From LMEP-6097 sp049314535 (GTDB lineage: Bacteria; Cyanobacteriota; Vampirovibrionia; LMEP-6097), in NCBI GenBank assembly GCA_049314535.1, contig JBMOEX010000004.1:1-36280 (forward strand): 36,280 nt of DNA. Reading direction: 5' to 3'. Below the pieces are notes generated by a model. The model did not search any database. It was given only the letters and a program-made list of their open reading frames with translations, and was not told the DNA's origin. The position numbers and the translations under genes were made by a program. Each line of letters opens with the position of its first letter. Within the stretch, counting starts at the first letter, position 1. Below, piece by piece: positions 23,353 to 32,120 of the stretch.

Positions 23353-24651
23353 ATGCCTTTATATATAACTATGGGTGGTCTTATAGAAGCACTAAGTGGA
23401 TTTACTGGTCAGATTGAATTACTTCAAGCTAATATGCGAAATCTTGTGAGTATCACTCCAGGAGTAATTGACAGTGCTAAAGAGTTATCAACAAAGCTCA
23501 GTCAGTTATCACCAAATGCTTTAAAAAATCTACACGAGCCCCCAATAATAACTGAGCTAGGAAGAGAAAAAAAATCTGATACTCAAGCTTCAAGCTTAGA
23601 ACTTGATGAAACACGCTTAAACTTAATGAGAGAAACCTCTTATCATGCAAGAAGCAATATCACTTGTCCAATAGCCCCTCTAGAAATAGGTGAAGGTTAT
23701 CAATTTAATCACGGTATTTTTAAAGATAATCTAGACTCATATAAACACTTTATAAGCAACATCGGCAAAGAGTTTACAGTAAAGGATCGATTTGATTATC
23801 GGCTTCGAGATATGGTTGTACCAGAAACAAAACAAGCCTTTTCATCTTGGCTTAGCCAATTTAATTTAGTACACGATTTAATTCATGGAGCAATACCTAT
23901 AGAAAATATTCAAAAAGATTATAAAATACCTTTTACACTAATGACTGGAAAAGACATTAATGAAATTAAGAACAATGAAAATCTTGCTGCTCAAAGTAGC
24001 CGAAGATGGCTTGATCTAGCCAATAGTTCCTTGACGCTCTTAAATGCAATAAATAGCGATAATCCTCCCTTTGATTCTGGTACTCTTAACCCGCATGGAG
24101 CATATAAAATCGGAGAATTAAAAAAGTTTTTACTAGAAGAGATGAAGACAAAATTTACTAGTAAAAATGTAGAGAAGCTTATCGGTCTCTATAAGAAGAA
24201 TCAAAACGCTTTAGGCTTAGATCAAGGCAAAATGTATGACATGGAAGTTCTTAAAGAAAATATTCAACACTTTAAACCAGACTGTTACGAGAGTACCGTG
24301 TCTAATCTAGATCTTGATGCAAGTAAAGATCTAGATCTTAATGTAAAAAATATTGACTATATAGAAGGTTTTTTTGAAGAAGAAACTAAAAATCAAAAAA
24401 TAAATATTGAACACCTCTGTGCAACGCTAAATAGTGTTCATAAGGCCTATACAAAAAATTATCCCCTAGAAGGAGATATCGGCAATCCAGATCGCTATAA
24501 AATTGCTTCACAAATTTTAAATATAGTGCAGCTTATAAAAAAACAAAGCCGCTCTGAGACACAAGAAGTCCTCTCTGAGTCAGGAAAAACCTTTGTAAGT
24601 TCATTAGAAGGCTTTTACACAATTGAAAAAGAAAAAACAGCCAGCCTTTAA
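23353..24651 (+). CDS. Hypothetical helical protein
   Basis: A 432-residue protein from ATG 23353 with no family that I recognise. It is mostly predicted helical, soluble and hydrophilic, with no signal peptide. Notable stretches are an N-terminal amphipathic part (GGLIEALSGFTGQIELLQANM), a segment rich in His and aromatic residues (EGYQFNHGIFKDNLDSYKHF), and an Asp/Leu-rich DLDASKDLDLNVKN near the middle of the C-terminal half. Its N-terminus (MGGLIEAL) could alternatively start at ATG 23371. A frame extending upstream to 23254 overlaps rdgB in antisense and is not preferred. The stop overlaps the end of the broken Fic gene by four bases. Confidence 0.6.
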   Translation: MPLYITMGGLIEALSGFTGQIELLQANMRNLVSITPGVIDSAKELSTKLSQLSPNALKNLHEPPIITELGREKKSDTQASSLELDETRLNLMRETSYHARSNITCPIAPLEIGEGYQFNHGIFKDNLDSYKHFISNIGKEFTVKDRFDYRLRDMVVPETKQAFSSWLSQFNLVHDLIHGAIPIENIQKDYKIPFTLMTGKDINEIKNNENLAAQSSRRWLDLANSSLTLLNAINSDNPPFDSGTLNPHGAYKIGELKKFLLEEMKTKFTSKNVEKLIGLYKKNQNALGLDQGKMYDMEVLKENIQHFKPDCYESTVSNLDLDASKDLDLNVKNIDYIEGFFEEETKNQKINIEHLCATLNSVHKAYTKNYPLEGDIGNPDRYKIASQILNIVQLIKKQSRSETQEVLSESGKTFVSSLEGFYTIEKEKTASL

Positions 24652-25240
24652 TAGAGCCCAGGAAACCACTTATCCAAAATACTTACAGGAAAAGCTATTC
24701 TAACTTTAGCCCTAGAATGCTCTGAATATAATAATCCTTTATTTAATAAAGTAGATAAAACAGTCCTAGCCTGTCTTTCCTTATAACCAGTTAGCTCTGC
24801 TGCCTGACCACGCTCAAATGAGCCAGTAATTAGAGCTTCTTTTAATAAAGCATAGGAGCCTTTTGGTAAATGGTTTTTCTGTATCTCTAAATTTATATGA
24901 TCAGAAACCCTCTCTAGTAAAGAGTTTAAATTTAATAGCTTAGCCATAAAATCTATCTGATCTATGCTAATTTCAAGAAAAAATTTACAGAAATCTACTA
25001 AAGCATCTGCTTCCATTAATAAACGCTTATAAAAAGCCTTGCGACCCTACCATTACCATCTAAAAAAGGATGTATCCATAATAATCTATGGTGTGAAGCG
25101 CCCACTGCGATTAATTGTTGTAATTTCGACAGCTTATTTAAATCATAAGCTTCTTCAAATCTAGAAATAAACATTGGCAGTTTATCTGCCGAGCAAGCAA
25201 TATGGGACTGTGGATAAGACTTATATAATCAGAAGATATA
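24648..25240 (-). pseudogene. Frameshifted Fic-family (AMP-transferase) gene
   Basis: Remains of a Fic domain gene. The catalytic motif HPFLDGNGR is intact at 25072-25046, preceded by the typical FISRFEEAYDLNKLS and AVGASHHRLLWI. A few codons after it the frame ends in a stop at 25018-25016, while the C-terminal half (from ATG 25016, 122 codons, including MEADALVDFC and a winged-helix-like AELTGYKERQARTVLSTLLNKGL) continues in another frame. Further upstream a TGA interrupts the frame near 25220 and no N-terminus is recognisable. Fic proteins AMPylate target proteins. At least two disruptions argue for a decayed gene rather than a sequencing slip. The downstream 122-codon frame could still be translated as a small winged-helix protein. 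Confidence 0.75.
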
Positions 25241-25419
25241 ATACTTGCAGGTTTGGCAATAGTACCAAGATGAGCATCTTCTAAAAGATTATTAAGGTAG
25301 CATCGGCTCCATTGCGTAAATTGTCCGTTTATCTATCATGCCCCGTTTCCTTTTTATTTTGCCGCTTATTTTGCCGTTTAATGCAGTAAATTATAGTTTT
25401 AGCTATAATCTAAGCAATT
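25241..25419. other. Fic-gene remnant and cysE upstream region
   Basis: No intact frame is present here. The left part probably is degraded Fic sequence. The right end carries an ATTATAG...CTATAAT dyad (25390-25409) whose right arm holds the cysE -10 box TATAAT (25404-25409), ten bases before the cysE ATG, so the dyad could be an operator. Confidence 0.45.
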
Positions 25420-26106
25420 ATGCTGGGAACCTTAAGAGAAGAGATAGAGAATATCTATAAAAAAGACCCTGCCTGTAATTCAGTCTTAGAGATCTTCTTC
25501 TGCTATTCTGGTTTTCACGCCATCACTGCCCATAGGTTTTTTCATAAACTATGGATAAAAAATTTAGGCTTACTAAGTTTCGCTAAGCCCTCTTTAAAAT
25601 TCTTTATCAGAGTTTCTGCTCATATTACTAAAATCCTTACTGGTATAGAAATACACCCCGCCGCACAGATAGGAAAAGCTTTTTTTATAGACCATGGCTC
25701 TGGAGTAGTAATCGGTGAGACGACTATAATCGGTGATAATGTAACTATCTATCAAGGAGTCACGCTGGGAGGCGTTTCGACTAAAAAAGAGAAGAGACAT
25801 CCTACTCTCGGCTCTAATATCATAGTAGGAGCTGGAGCTAAAATACTTGGAAATATTAGTATCGGAGATTATGTTCAAGTCGGTGCGAACTCTGTAGTAG
25901 TTAAAGATATACCCGCGTATAGCACAGTAGTAGGGATTCCTGGCCGTATAGTAAAAATGAATGGTGAATTAAAAGACGCTATAAATAATTTAGAGCATAA
26001 TAATACGCCACCAGATTTTATAGAAGCGACTCTGCAAGCAATGCAAGACCGAATCGAAGAGTTAGAGAATAAGCTTGAAAAGCTAAAAACTCCTAGTAAT
26101 CTATAG
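25420..26106 (+). CDS. cysE: Serine O-acetyltransferase
   Basis: CysE acetylates L-serine with acetyl-CoA, the first step of cysteine synthesis. The 228-residue protein is of the short, non-enteric type. The N-terminal helical part (GTLREEIENIYKKDPA) is followed by the left-handed beta-helix of hexapeptide repeats with the catalytic IHPAAQIGKAFFIDHGSGVVIGETTIIG, then YQGVTLGGVSTKKEKRHP, and VGIPGRIVKMNG near the end. The C-terminal tail is a short coiled coil (DRIEELENKLEKL) instead of the feedback-binding tail ending in Ile seen in Escherichia coli. The start follows TATAAT by ten bases. It converges on the PEPC-like gene with a 14-bp overlap. Confidence 0.95.
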   Translation: MLGTLREEIENIYKKDPACNSVLEIFFCYSGFHAITAHRFFHKLWIKNLGLLSFAKPSLKFFIRVSAHITKILTGIEIHPAAQIGKAFFIDHGSGVVIGETTIIGDNVTIYQGVTLGGVSTKKEKRHPTLGSNIIVGAGAKILGNISIGDYVQVGANSVVVKDIPAYSTVVGIPGRIVKMNGELKDAINNLEHNNTPPDFIEATLQAMQDRIEELENKLEKLKTPSNL

Positions 26107-29100
26107 AACCCTCATTAGAAGCTGCCGCTGTAACCAAACCTTTAAAAGCTGTTGCTAGTCTTTCTGGAATATTCTCATTAGCAAAAGGATTTTTCTTACT
26201 ATTACTGGTATTAGTATTATTCCTACCCTGAGTCGTACAAAAAACATTAGCAGTAAACATACTTATAGCCCTCTTCAGAGGATCAAGATTATCCCTCTCT
26301 GCTAAAAGCTCCGACCTCCTCAGTGGGTTATCCTGCATAAGCTCTTCTAATGTCACAGCTTCAGGATTATTTACAGGATAGCCTTTCGCCTCTGCTATTA
26401 AATTTTTTAATGCCTGATAATCTTCTCTAGTTTTAATTAAAATCTCATCTTTTTTGGGGTCATATTGTTTAGAAGAGTTCTCACCATATAAAGCTCCGTA
26501 ATTAGTTTTAGCAGCATATTCCATTAAATCAGGGGTCGTTTTAAATAGCTCTTTTTCCCATGCATTAACCATATCAGTCATAAAATTAGAAATAATTTTT
26601 TGGCTCCAGGACTGAGGATTACGTGTCTTTTTATAATAATTAATAAACAGCTTTCTCTGAGCCTCGTCTAAATCACGCACTCCACCGATACTAATATGAC
26701 CAGAACCACCAAGATTATAGAAAGCCGCTATAGGAATAGCTCGCATATCATTTAGAATTTTCAGTAAATCTTCTTTCCCTAAAGATTCCACCATCTTCAC
26801 GACATCATTATCGTACTTTTCAAGCAGCTTACCTATCTGTTCACCAGAGCGAGTTATAGGTCTACTACTGTTATTATATAAACCAAGAAACAAGGCTGGG
26901 GTAGTCAGGGCGATCATTTTAATATAGTTTCGTAATTTTTCAGGATTACCATTAGCAAGCTCCTCATCATCTTGATAATCTATACCTATAATTCCCTCTC
27001 TTAAAGACTTTCTTAGTGTGTCAGAAGTCTCATCAAGAAATTTAAAGAAAAAAGGATCGACTAAAACAGGAACTGCTTCCGCAGAAGCTTCATGTTTTTT
27101 TAGGGAATTAAGTTTATCTCCTGCATTTCCTATCGCTGTTTTTAAACGCTTGGTAATAAACTCTATCGCATTAGAAGGCTGCCTTAGTTTATCTCCCTCA
27201 GAGCCTTGTACAGTCTGTTCATATAAAAATCCTTGCATAGTCGTAGGGCTAACGCCCTCTCTACCATCAGCACCATTACCCCTAATAACTGGACCACCTA
27301 AACCATCTATAATCTTATATTTAATTCCTTCTTCTAGACAAGGCTTCTCTGCCTGAGCCTGTTTCCAGATTTGAAGCTCCTCGGGGGTCATATTTTGAAA
27401 AGTCTCTTTAAAAGCCTCTACTGCTTCTTTCACCACCGTTATTTCTTTAAAACCGTCTTCAGGTTTAGCCTTATGATATTTAATTATCTCCTCTAACTTT
27501 TCAATATGCTGAAGCCACTTCTCTTCTGCTTTTTCCGTCGTTAAAGAACCCTGATTAGCAGTTCCATCAGGATTGGCATTATCTAATTTTTCTTTTAAAA
27601 AGTCATTAAAAATCTCAATAACTCGAGAATCAAAATACTGAGCCTTTAACATCCCCGACCATGAAGGGAAAGGCCCAGACCACTTTCCACTATCAGAAGG
27701 ACCATACATTTTCGTTAAAACACCATTATTAGCGATTAAATACTGCCTAAATCTAGGATCAGTAAGGGGTTTAATCGTCGTCTCACTATAAGCCTTATCT
27801 AAATCTGGTATTAGCTCTGTAAGGGGAACTATTTCTAGAGAGCTTTCTGGCAGCTTCCATTTTTTATCAGGAGAATTATCATTATTATTAGCTTCTGCTC
27901 GCTTGAAAAGCCCTTTCTGCTCAGAAACAAAAAGAGCATTAGTTAAATCTTCAGAAGATTTAGTCATACTCAGTATTAGACGACTAATCTCTCCTAATTT
28001 AACTGATTCTAGTAAGTCATTAGTCTGTAAAACCCTTTCTCTGACCTTATCATCACCATACCCATATCCTGTTAATCCTTGCTTATCTTCAAGAGCTTTT
28101 GCCATGACACTAACATAATCTGCTCCCTGACGTATATCAGCATCCCCGAAACTATCACCAAAAATTTTAATCGCCTTTATAAATGCTCTTGTATTATATC
28201 CATCCGGAATTTCCTTATTATCTCCATCTGGAGTCCCCTCATGATAAGGGTCTCTACTCGTTTCAAAAGAATAACGCTTATTTTTCTCTATCGCACGTAA
28301 TGGTTCTAAGAAATCTTTTATGGAGAAGTTTTTTGTAAGAGCCAGCAGTTGAGCTCTTACATCCTCTAGCTGCTTTCGATTAGTATTACCATTATTCTCT
28401 AATTTATTACGTATTTTTTTTAAAGCATTGATATTTTCTTCTAAAATCTTCATCAGTGGTTTAGCACATTTTTTTTCTGAATCCCTTCTCAGATTTTGCT
28501 CAGGTTTTTCTAAGCTAAAATTCTCCATTAAAGCTCTATAAGCATCGTTTCTTCCTGTTCCCTCAACAAACTGTTGATAAAGAGTGTTAAAATTCCTGTT
28601 TCCCACTCCCCCACTCTCGCCCAGATCATGCATCTTAACGCCATCACCAAAAGATTCTGTATAACGGTTCATCAATTCCCGCAAACCAGCGCGGTACGCC
28701 TCAAGTAAATCTAGCCTCTTCTCTGTAAAAGATTTTAAATATTCTGAAAGATTATTACTAGGATTACCATCTGCATCAGTACTAGTCCATTTTCTAACAT
28801 TTAAAATATTACTTAAAGAAAGTATATTATTCTTTTCCTTTGGGAAACTTGCCTGATAAGCGTTCTCTAAAGCAATAACAAAACGTGGTAACTGTTTCAT
28901 TAACTGTCCTAGATTTTTAATTAAATATTGCGTTTCATTCAATGGAGTAATTGGCTTATCATTAAAAAGTGGACTTCTAATTAAAGCCATTAAATGGTCG
29001 TTAATATTACCTGTCTCTGACCTCGCTTCTAAAATCTCGGCATTTTGACGATTAGGATTAATGAAATGATTTTTAAGCGTCTCTGAAATGTCGTCTAAAT

Positions 29101-29845
29101 GAATTCTCCTATCAACTGGTACTCCTGGCGTGGGATGTGAGGTGAAAATCATAGAAGTTTTCACCATATCTTCAAGCAAAAGCTTTATCTCCTTAGCGTT
29201 TAAACCTTTTTGATCTTTTAGGTAGGAAATAATCTCCTTTGCACTGTTTTCATGAGTCGCTTCATTAACAGCCATAGTCTGTTTAGTCAGTTTTAATATT
29301 TGATTATAAAGAGAGAAAGATTCCGAAATAATTCTTACTGGATTAAAAATATCTTCTAATATCTCTGGATTCTTAAAAGAATATTCTAGTACTTCTAAAA
29401 CCTTCTTCCTAGAAGCATCCTGCCCGAACTGATCATCTCCAAGTATTTTTAAAGAATTAAGAACCTCAGTAGCAAAGCCTTTCAAGCCCTTTTTCTTGTT
29501 TTCTAAATCTTCTCCCCCTTTAGTCAACTGCCCTATGCGATTACTTAATATATCATCGAGTATATCTTTATACCTTTGGGCTAAGCCTTGCAGTTCTTTA
29601 AAATCAGCTTCATCACGCGGCGAAACACCAGTAGCCCTAAGTGCTATTTGCTCTATTGCTCTTACAGCAGCTTGATTCAAGGCAGAGAGAGAGATAACAG
29701 GATATAAAGCATCACCCGTATTCACAAAAGCTGCCCGTGATGAAGATGCGAATTCGTGCTGCCTTGATTTAGGCAAAACAGAATCGCGTCGTTGTTGTCG
29801 CCACGCTTCTTCAATCGTCTTAAAAGGTAAACCTGCTACTTTCAT
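26093..29845 (-). CDS. Divergent phosphoenolpyruvate-carboxylase-like protein, probably non-canonical
   Basis: A 1250-residue protein co-linear with bacterial PEP carboxylase (about 880-930 residues) but very diverged. In order I see FTSHPTPG with RR soon after (residues 234-247; family TAHPTExxRR), KPITPLNETQYLI (297-309; RPTPVDEA), KWTSTDADGNP (352-362; WMGGDRDGNP), SRLILSMTKSSEDL (621-634), PLTELIPDLD (674-683; PLFETLDDL), MYGPSDSGKW (713-722; GYSDSAKD), IIDGLGGPVIRGNG (845-858; FHGRGGSIGRGG), RPITRS, MRAIP (1034-1038; LRAIPW) and a C-terminal AFKGLVTAAASNEG (GIAAGMRNTG). The first His, the Lys of SDSGK, the metal-site Glu and Asp and one Arg remain. The catalytic His of FHGRGG is Asp and its Arg is Leu. 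Extra length is inserted throughout. Activity as PEPC is doubtful. TAATAT ends six bases before ATG 29845. Confidence 0.75.
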   Translation of the reverse strand: MKVAGLPFKTIEEAWRQQRRDSVLPKSRQHEFASSSRAAFVNTGDALYPVISLSALNQAAVRAIEQIALRATGVSPRDEADFKELQGLAQRYKDILDDILSNRIGQLTKGGEDLENKKKGLKGFATEVLNSLKILGDDQFGQDASRKKVLEVLEYSFKNPEILEDIFNPVRIISESFSLYNQILKLTKQTMAVNEATHENSAKEIISYLKDQKGLNAKEIKLLLEDMVKTSMIFTSHPTPGVPVDRRIHLDDISETLKNHFINPNRQNAEILEARSETGNINDHLMALIRSPLFNDKPITPLNETQYLIKNLGQLMKQLPRFVIALENAYQASFPKEKNNILSLSNILNVRKWTSTDADGNPSNNLSEYLKSFTEKRLDLLEAYRAGLRELMNRYTESFGDGVKMHDLGESGGVGNRNFNTLYQQFVEGTGRNDAYRALMENFSLEKPEQNLRRDSEKKCAKPLMKILEENINALKKIRNKLENNGNTNRKQLEDVRAQLLALTKNFSIKDFLEPLRAIEKNKRYSFETSRDPYHEGTPDGDNKEIPDGYNTRAFIKAIKIFGDSFGDADIRQGADYVSVMAKALEDKQGLTGYGYGDDKVRERVLQTNDLLESVKLGEISRLILSMTKSSEDLTNALFVSEQKGLFKRAEANNNDNSPDKKWKLPESSLEIVPLTELIPDLDKAYSETTIKPLTDPRFRQYLIANNGVLTKMYGPSDSGKWSGPFPSWSGMLKAQYFDSRVIEIFNDFLKEKLDNANPDGTANQGSLTTEKAEEKWLQHIEKLEEIIKYHKAKPEDGFKEITVVKEAVEAFKETFQNMTPEELQIWKQAQAEKPCLEEGIKYKIIDGLGGPVIRGNGADGREGVSPTTMQGFLYEQTVQGSEGDKLRQPSNAIEFITKRLKTAIGNAGDKLNSLKKHEASAEAVPVLVDPFFFKFLDETSDTLRKSLREGIIGIDYQDDEELANGNPEKLRNYIKMIALTTPALFLGLYNNSSRPITRSGEQIGKLLEKYDNDVVKMVESLGKEDLLKILNDMRAIPIAAFYNLGGSGHISIGGVRDLDEAQRKLFINYYKKTRNPQSWSQKIISNFMTDMVNAWEKELFKTTPDLMEYAAKTNYGALYGENSSKQYDPKKDEILIKTREDYQALKNLIAEAKGYPVNNPEAVTLEELMQDNPLRRSELLAERDNLDPLKRAISMFTANVFCTTQGRNNTNTSNSKKNPFANENIPERLATAFKGLVTAAASNEGSIDY

Positions 29846-29954
29846 TCTGCGATATTATCTAACTGAAAAAATTTTCAGCAAATTATAAAGATACCGCATT
29901 ACAGCTTTACTCGTTAAGTAAATTTCTTAACTATTAAAATTCTTTTAATATCTC

Positions 29955-31229
29955 TTATTTTGATAAAGAAAGATTAAAGTCTTGAGCTAAAACTTTTTTA
30001 AGTTCTTCTACTTTATCTAACTTTTCCCAAGGTAAATCTAAATCTTTTCTACCGAAATGACCATATTTAGCCACATCCTGATAGAATCTTCCGCCACGCT
30101 CTTTCGGTAAATTCTGTAAATTAAAATTCTCGATTATCTTCTGTGGTCTAAAATCAAATACCTTTTGAACTAACCCAATAATTACTTCATCAGAATATTC
30201 ACTAGTTCCAAAAGTATTCACATAAATACTTGTAGGATTAGCCACACCAATAGCATAGGAGATCTGAATCTCACACTGATCAGCGATACCAGCTGCTACG
30301 ATATTCTTCGCCGCATGTCTTGCTGCATAAGCCGCTGATCTATCTACTTTAGTCGGATCTTTACCAGAAAAAGCTCCACCGCCATGTCTTGCATAGCCAC
30401 CATAAGTATCAACTATAATTTTTCTGCCAGTAAGCCCTGCATCACCCTGCGGCCCACCCACGACAAACCTACCAGATGGATTAAAGAAATAAGTAGTATT
30501 AGCATCTGTCTTAATCGGTGACTTAGAAATAATTTCATCTAAAACATATTTCTGAATATCTTGAGCGATAATCTCTTGAACTTTCTTATTATCCTCTTCA
30601 CCTCTGACCACTGGATCATGCTGAGTAGAAACGACTATAGTATCTATCCTTGCAGCTACTCCATCTCTATATTCAACCGTAACTTGGGATTTAGAATCTG
30701 GTCTAAGATAAGTAACTTCTGCATGATTCTTACGAACATCAGCTAATTTCTTCATAATCTCGTGAGCAAGAGTAATCGCGATAGGCATATACTCTTCTGT
30801 CTCATTCGAAGCGAAACCGAACATAAGACCTTGATCACCAGCTCCCACGCTCTTTTCAGAAGACTCTCCTTCACGAACCTCTATAGAATTATCTACACCA
30901 GCAGAAATATCAGCTGACTGCTGATCTAAAGTTACCATAACCGCACAAGTATCAGCATCAAAGCCGCCACTGGACTTACCTGTATAGCCTATCTCTCTAA
31001 TTTTATTTCTAGCTATCTCATTTACTGGCGCGTAGCAAGAAGTCGTAATTTCTCCACCAACTATTACAAGTCCTGTCGTACAGAAAGTTTCACAAGCGAC
31101 GCGTGACTTAGAGTCTTTCGCTAGAATTGCATCTAAAACTGCGTCTGATATCTGATCACAGATTTTATCAGGATGCCCTTCACTAACGGATTCTGATGTA
31201 AAGAAGAAATTACCTTTTTTTTCTGCCAT
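29955..31229 (-). CDS. metK: S-adenosylmethionine synthetase
   Basis: MetK makes S-adenosylmethionine from ATP and methionine. The 424-residue protein is slightly longer than the usual ~390. Signature motifs are FFTSESVSEGHPDKICDQISDAVLDAIL at the N-terminus (only the core is needed for recognition), GAGDQGLMFGFASNET, the P-loop-like GGPQGDAGLTGRKIIVDTYGG, and GGGAFSGKDPTKVDRSAAY. All are intact. The product feeds RsmH and other methyltransferases; the by-product methylthioadenosine is recycled by the phosphorylase at 34633. TATAAT (31242-31237) ends exactly seven bases before the ATG, a textbook leaderless arrangement, although the cupin gene lies just 17 bp upstream in the same direction. 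Metk can therefore be transcribed alone. Confidence 0.98.
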   Translation of the reverse strand: MAEKKGNFFFTSESVSEGHPDKICDQISDAVLDAILAKDSKSRVACETFCTTGLVIVGGEITTSCYAPVNEIARNKIREIGYTGKSSGGFDADTCAVMVTLDQQSADISAGVDNSIEVREGESSEKSVGAGDQGLMFGFASNETEEYMPIAITLAHEIMKKLADVRKNHAEVTYLRPDSKSQVTVEYRDGVAARIDTIVVSTQHDPVVRGEEDNKKVQEIIAQDIQKYVLDEIISKSPIKTDANTTYFFNPSGRFVVGGPQGDAGLTGRKIIVDTYGGYARHGGGAFSGKDPTKVDRSAAYAARHAAKNIVAAGIADQCEIQISYAIGVANPTSIYVNTFGTSEYSDEVIIGLVQKVFDFRPQKIIENFNLQNLPKERGGRFYQDVAKYGHFGRKDLDLPWEKLDKVEELKKVLAQDFNLSLSK

Positions 31230-31236
31230 AAAAGAG

Positions 31237-31242
31237 ATTATA
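31237..31242 (-). promoter_or_regulatory. Perfect -10 box seven bases before the metK start
   Basis: TATAAT on the minus strand with the spacer CTCTTTT to the ATG. There is no Shine-Dalgarno sequence. It sits in the 17-bp gap after the cupin gene, so metK has its own promoter. Confidence 0.7.
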
Positions 31243-31246
31243 CCCT

Positions 31247-31600
31247 TTATGAACGCCCATAATCATCAGTAATTCTAACTATGTCATCCTCACCAAAGTA
31301 AGTACCACGCTGAATCTCAATAAAAACCAATGTTTCCACTTCACTAATATTTTTAATTCTATGTAATGCTTCCTGCGGTATGTGAATAAAATCACCCACT
31401 TGGAGGATTTTTTCTACCCCATCCACTGTAACCTCTGCTTTACCTTCCACGACGAACCAGTTTTCTTCTCGTTTGAAATGCTTCTGATAACTCAATCTCT
31501 GTAAGGGATCGATTCTTATTTTCTTAACTTTATAAAGCTCAGAATCCTCTAGTACTTCCCAAGTACCCCAAGGGGACTTATGTATTGCCTTAGTCTCCAT
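31247..31600 (-). CDS. Stand-alone mannose-6-phosphate isomerase-type cupin
   Basis: A 117-residue single cupin matching the C-terminal isomerase domain of bifunctional type II mannose-6-phosphate isomerase/GDP-mannose pyrophosphorylase (ManC/AlgA). Typical stretches are SPWGTWEVLEDSELYKVKKI, LSYQKHFKREENWFVVEGKAEV, GDFIHIPQEALHRIKN and FIEIQRGTYFGEDDIVRITDDYGR. The His/Glu metal ligands (QKHFKREENW, ALHR) are in place. It probably interconverts mannose-6-phosphate and fructose-6-phosphate or acts on another sugar phosphate; the nucleotidyltransferase half is not encoded nearby. TAATAT (31613-31608) ends seven bases before ATG. It lies upstream of metK and diverges from the 31677 gene. Confidence 0.9.
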   Translation of the reverse strand: METKAIHKSPWGTWEVLEDSELYKVKKIRIDPLQRLSYQKHFKREENWFVVEGKAEVTVDGVEKILQVGDFIHIPQEALHRIKNISEVETLVFIEIQRGTYFGEDDIVRITDDYGRS

Positions 31601-31676
31601 TTAAGCTATATTAGCAAATGAACTAATACCTTTTCTGTAGTTAAAGTCAAATAAATATAACGAATATAAAGTTAGT
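31601..31676. promoter_or_regulatory. 76-bp divergent promoter region, both sides leaderless type
   Basis: TAATAT on the minus strand ends seven bases before the cupin ATG. TATAAA on the plus strand (31665-31670) ends six bases before ATG 31677. Neither side has a Shine-Dalgarno sequence. Confidence 0.55.
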
Positions 31677-32090
31677 ATGAGAGGCAAAAAACTACAAGAA
31701 TACTGTATAGAAATTCTATCTCTTAAAGATCTTTATGTAAGAGGGCGAATTAATCAAATGATAGGTTCATCCATAGAAAGCCAAAGTAAAGTCGCCGCTT
31801 TAAGAAGTAATGCTGATATTCAGCTATCTAAAGAATATATTCAAAATGCTGTTAATGAATTTTATACCTTTAGAAGCAAATTACTGGACTTCGACCCACA
31901 AGCCTTTGAGGAAACTTTAGACGTTATCCTCGGTACAGAATATAGTGATTTTAATGATTTATATTTCAATGAAGCAATGGAGCAGTTTTTTGGGAGCAAA
32001 CATACTATCGGCTTCGTCAGTGCTTACAACGACTACGCTGAAGATTTCAATTCTCTAGTCTCTGAGTTTTTAGTTTTAAAACCAGAATAA
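31677..32090 (+). CDS. Hypothetical helical protein
   Basis: A 137-residue soluble protein that I do not recognise. It is predicted almost entirely helical and acidic at the C-terminal half, with a Tyr/Phe-rich pattern (FNDLYFNEAMEQFFG, FVSAYNDYAEDFNSL). There is no signal peptide and no membrane helix. The start is supported by TATAAA six bases upstream. The gene is followed after 30 bp by aroH in the same direction and may be co-transcribed with it. Confidence 0.65.
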   Translation: MRGKKLQEYCIEILSLKDLYVRGRINQMIGSSIESQSKVAALRSNADIQLSKEYIQNAVNEFYTFRSKLLDFDPQAFEETLDVILGTEYSDFNDLYFNEAMEQFFGSKHTIGFVSAYNDYAEDFNSLVSEFLVLKPE

Positions 32091-32120
32091 AAAAAGCTAA
32101 ATATATTAAACTTAATCTAC

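Noticed and set aside
25016..25072. Programmed frameshift in the Fic gene
   Set aside because: The shift site is only a short T run, and a second disruption lies upstream, so decay is simpler.
29858..29954. Small AT-rich hairpins downstream of metK as terminators
   Set aside because: Stems are six to seven A-T-rich pairs without a T tract; too weak to call.
32100..32120. Leaderless promoter for aroH
   Set aside because: TATATT lies 13 bases or more upstream of the ATG and other candidates are weak, so it was left out of the leaderless set.
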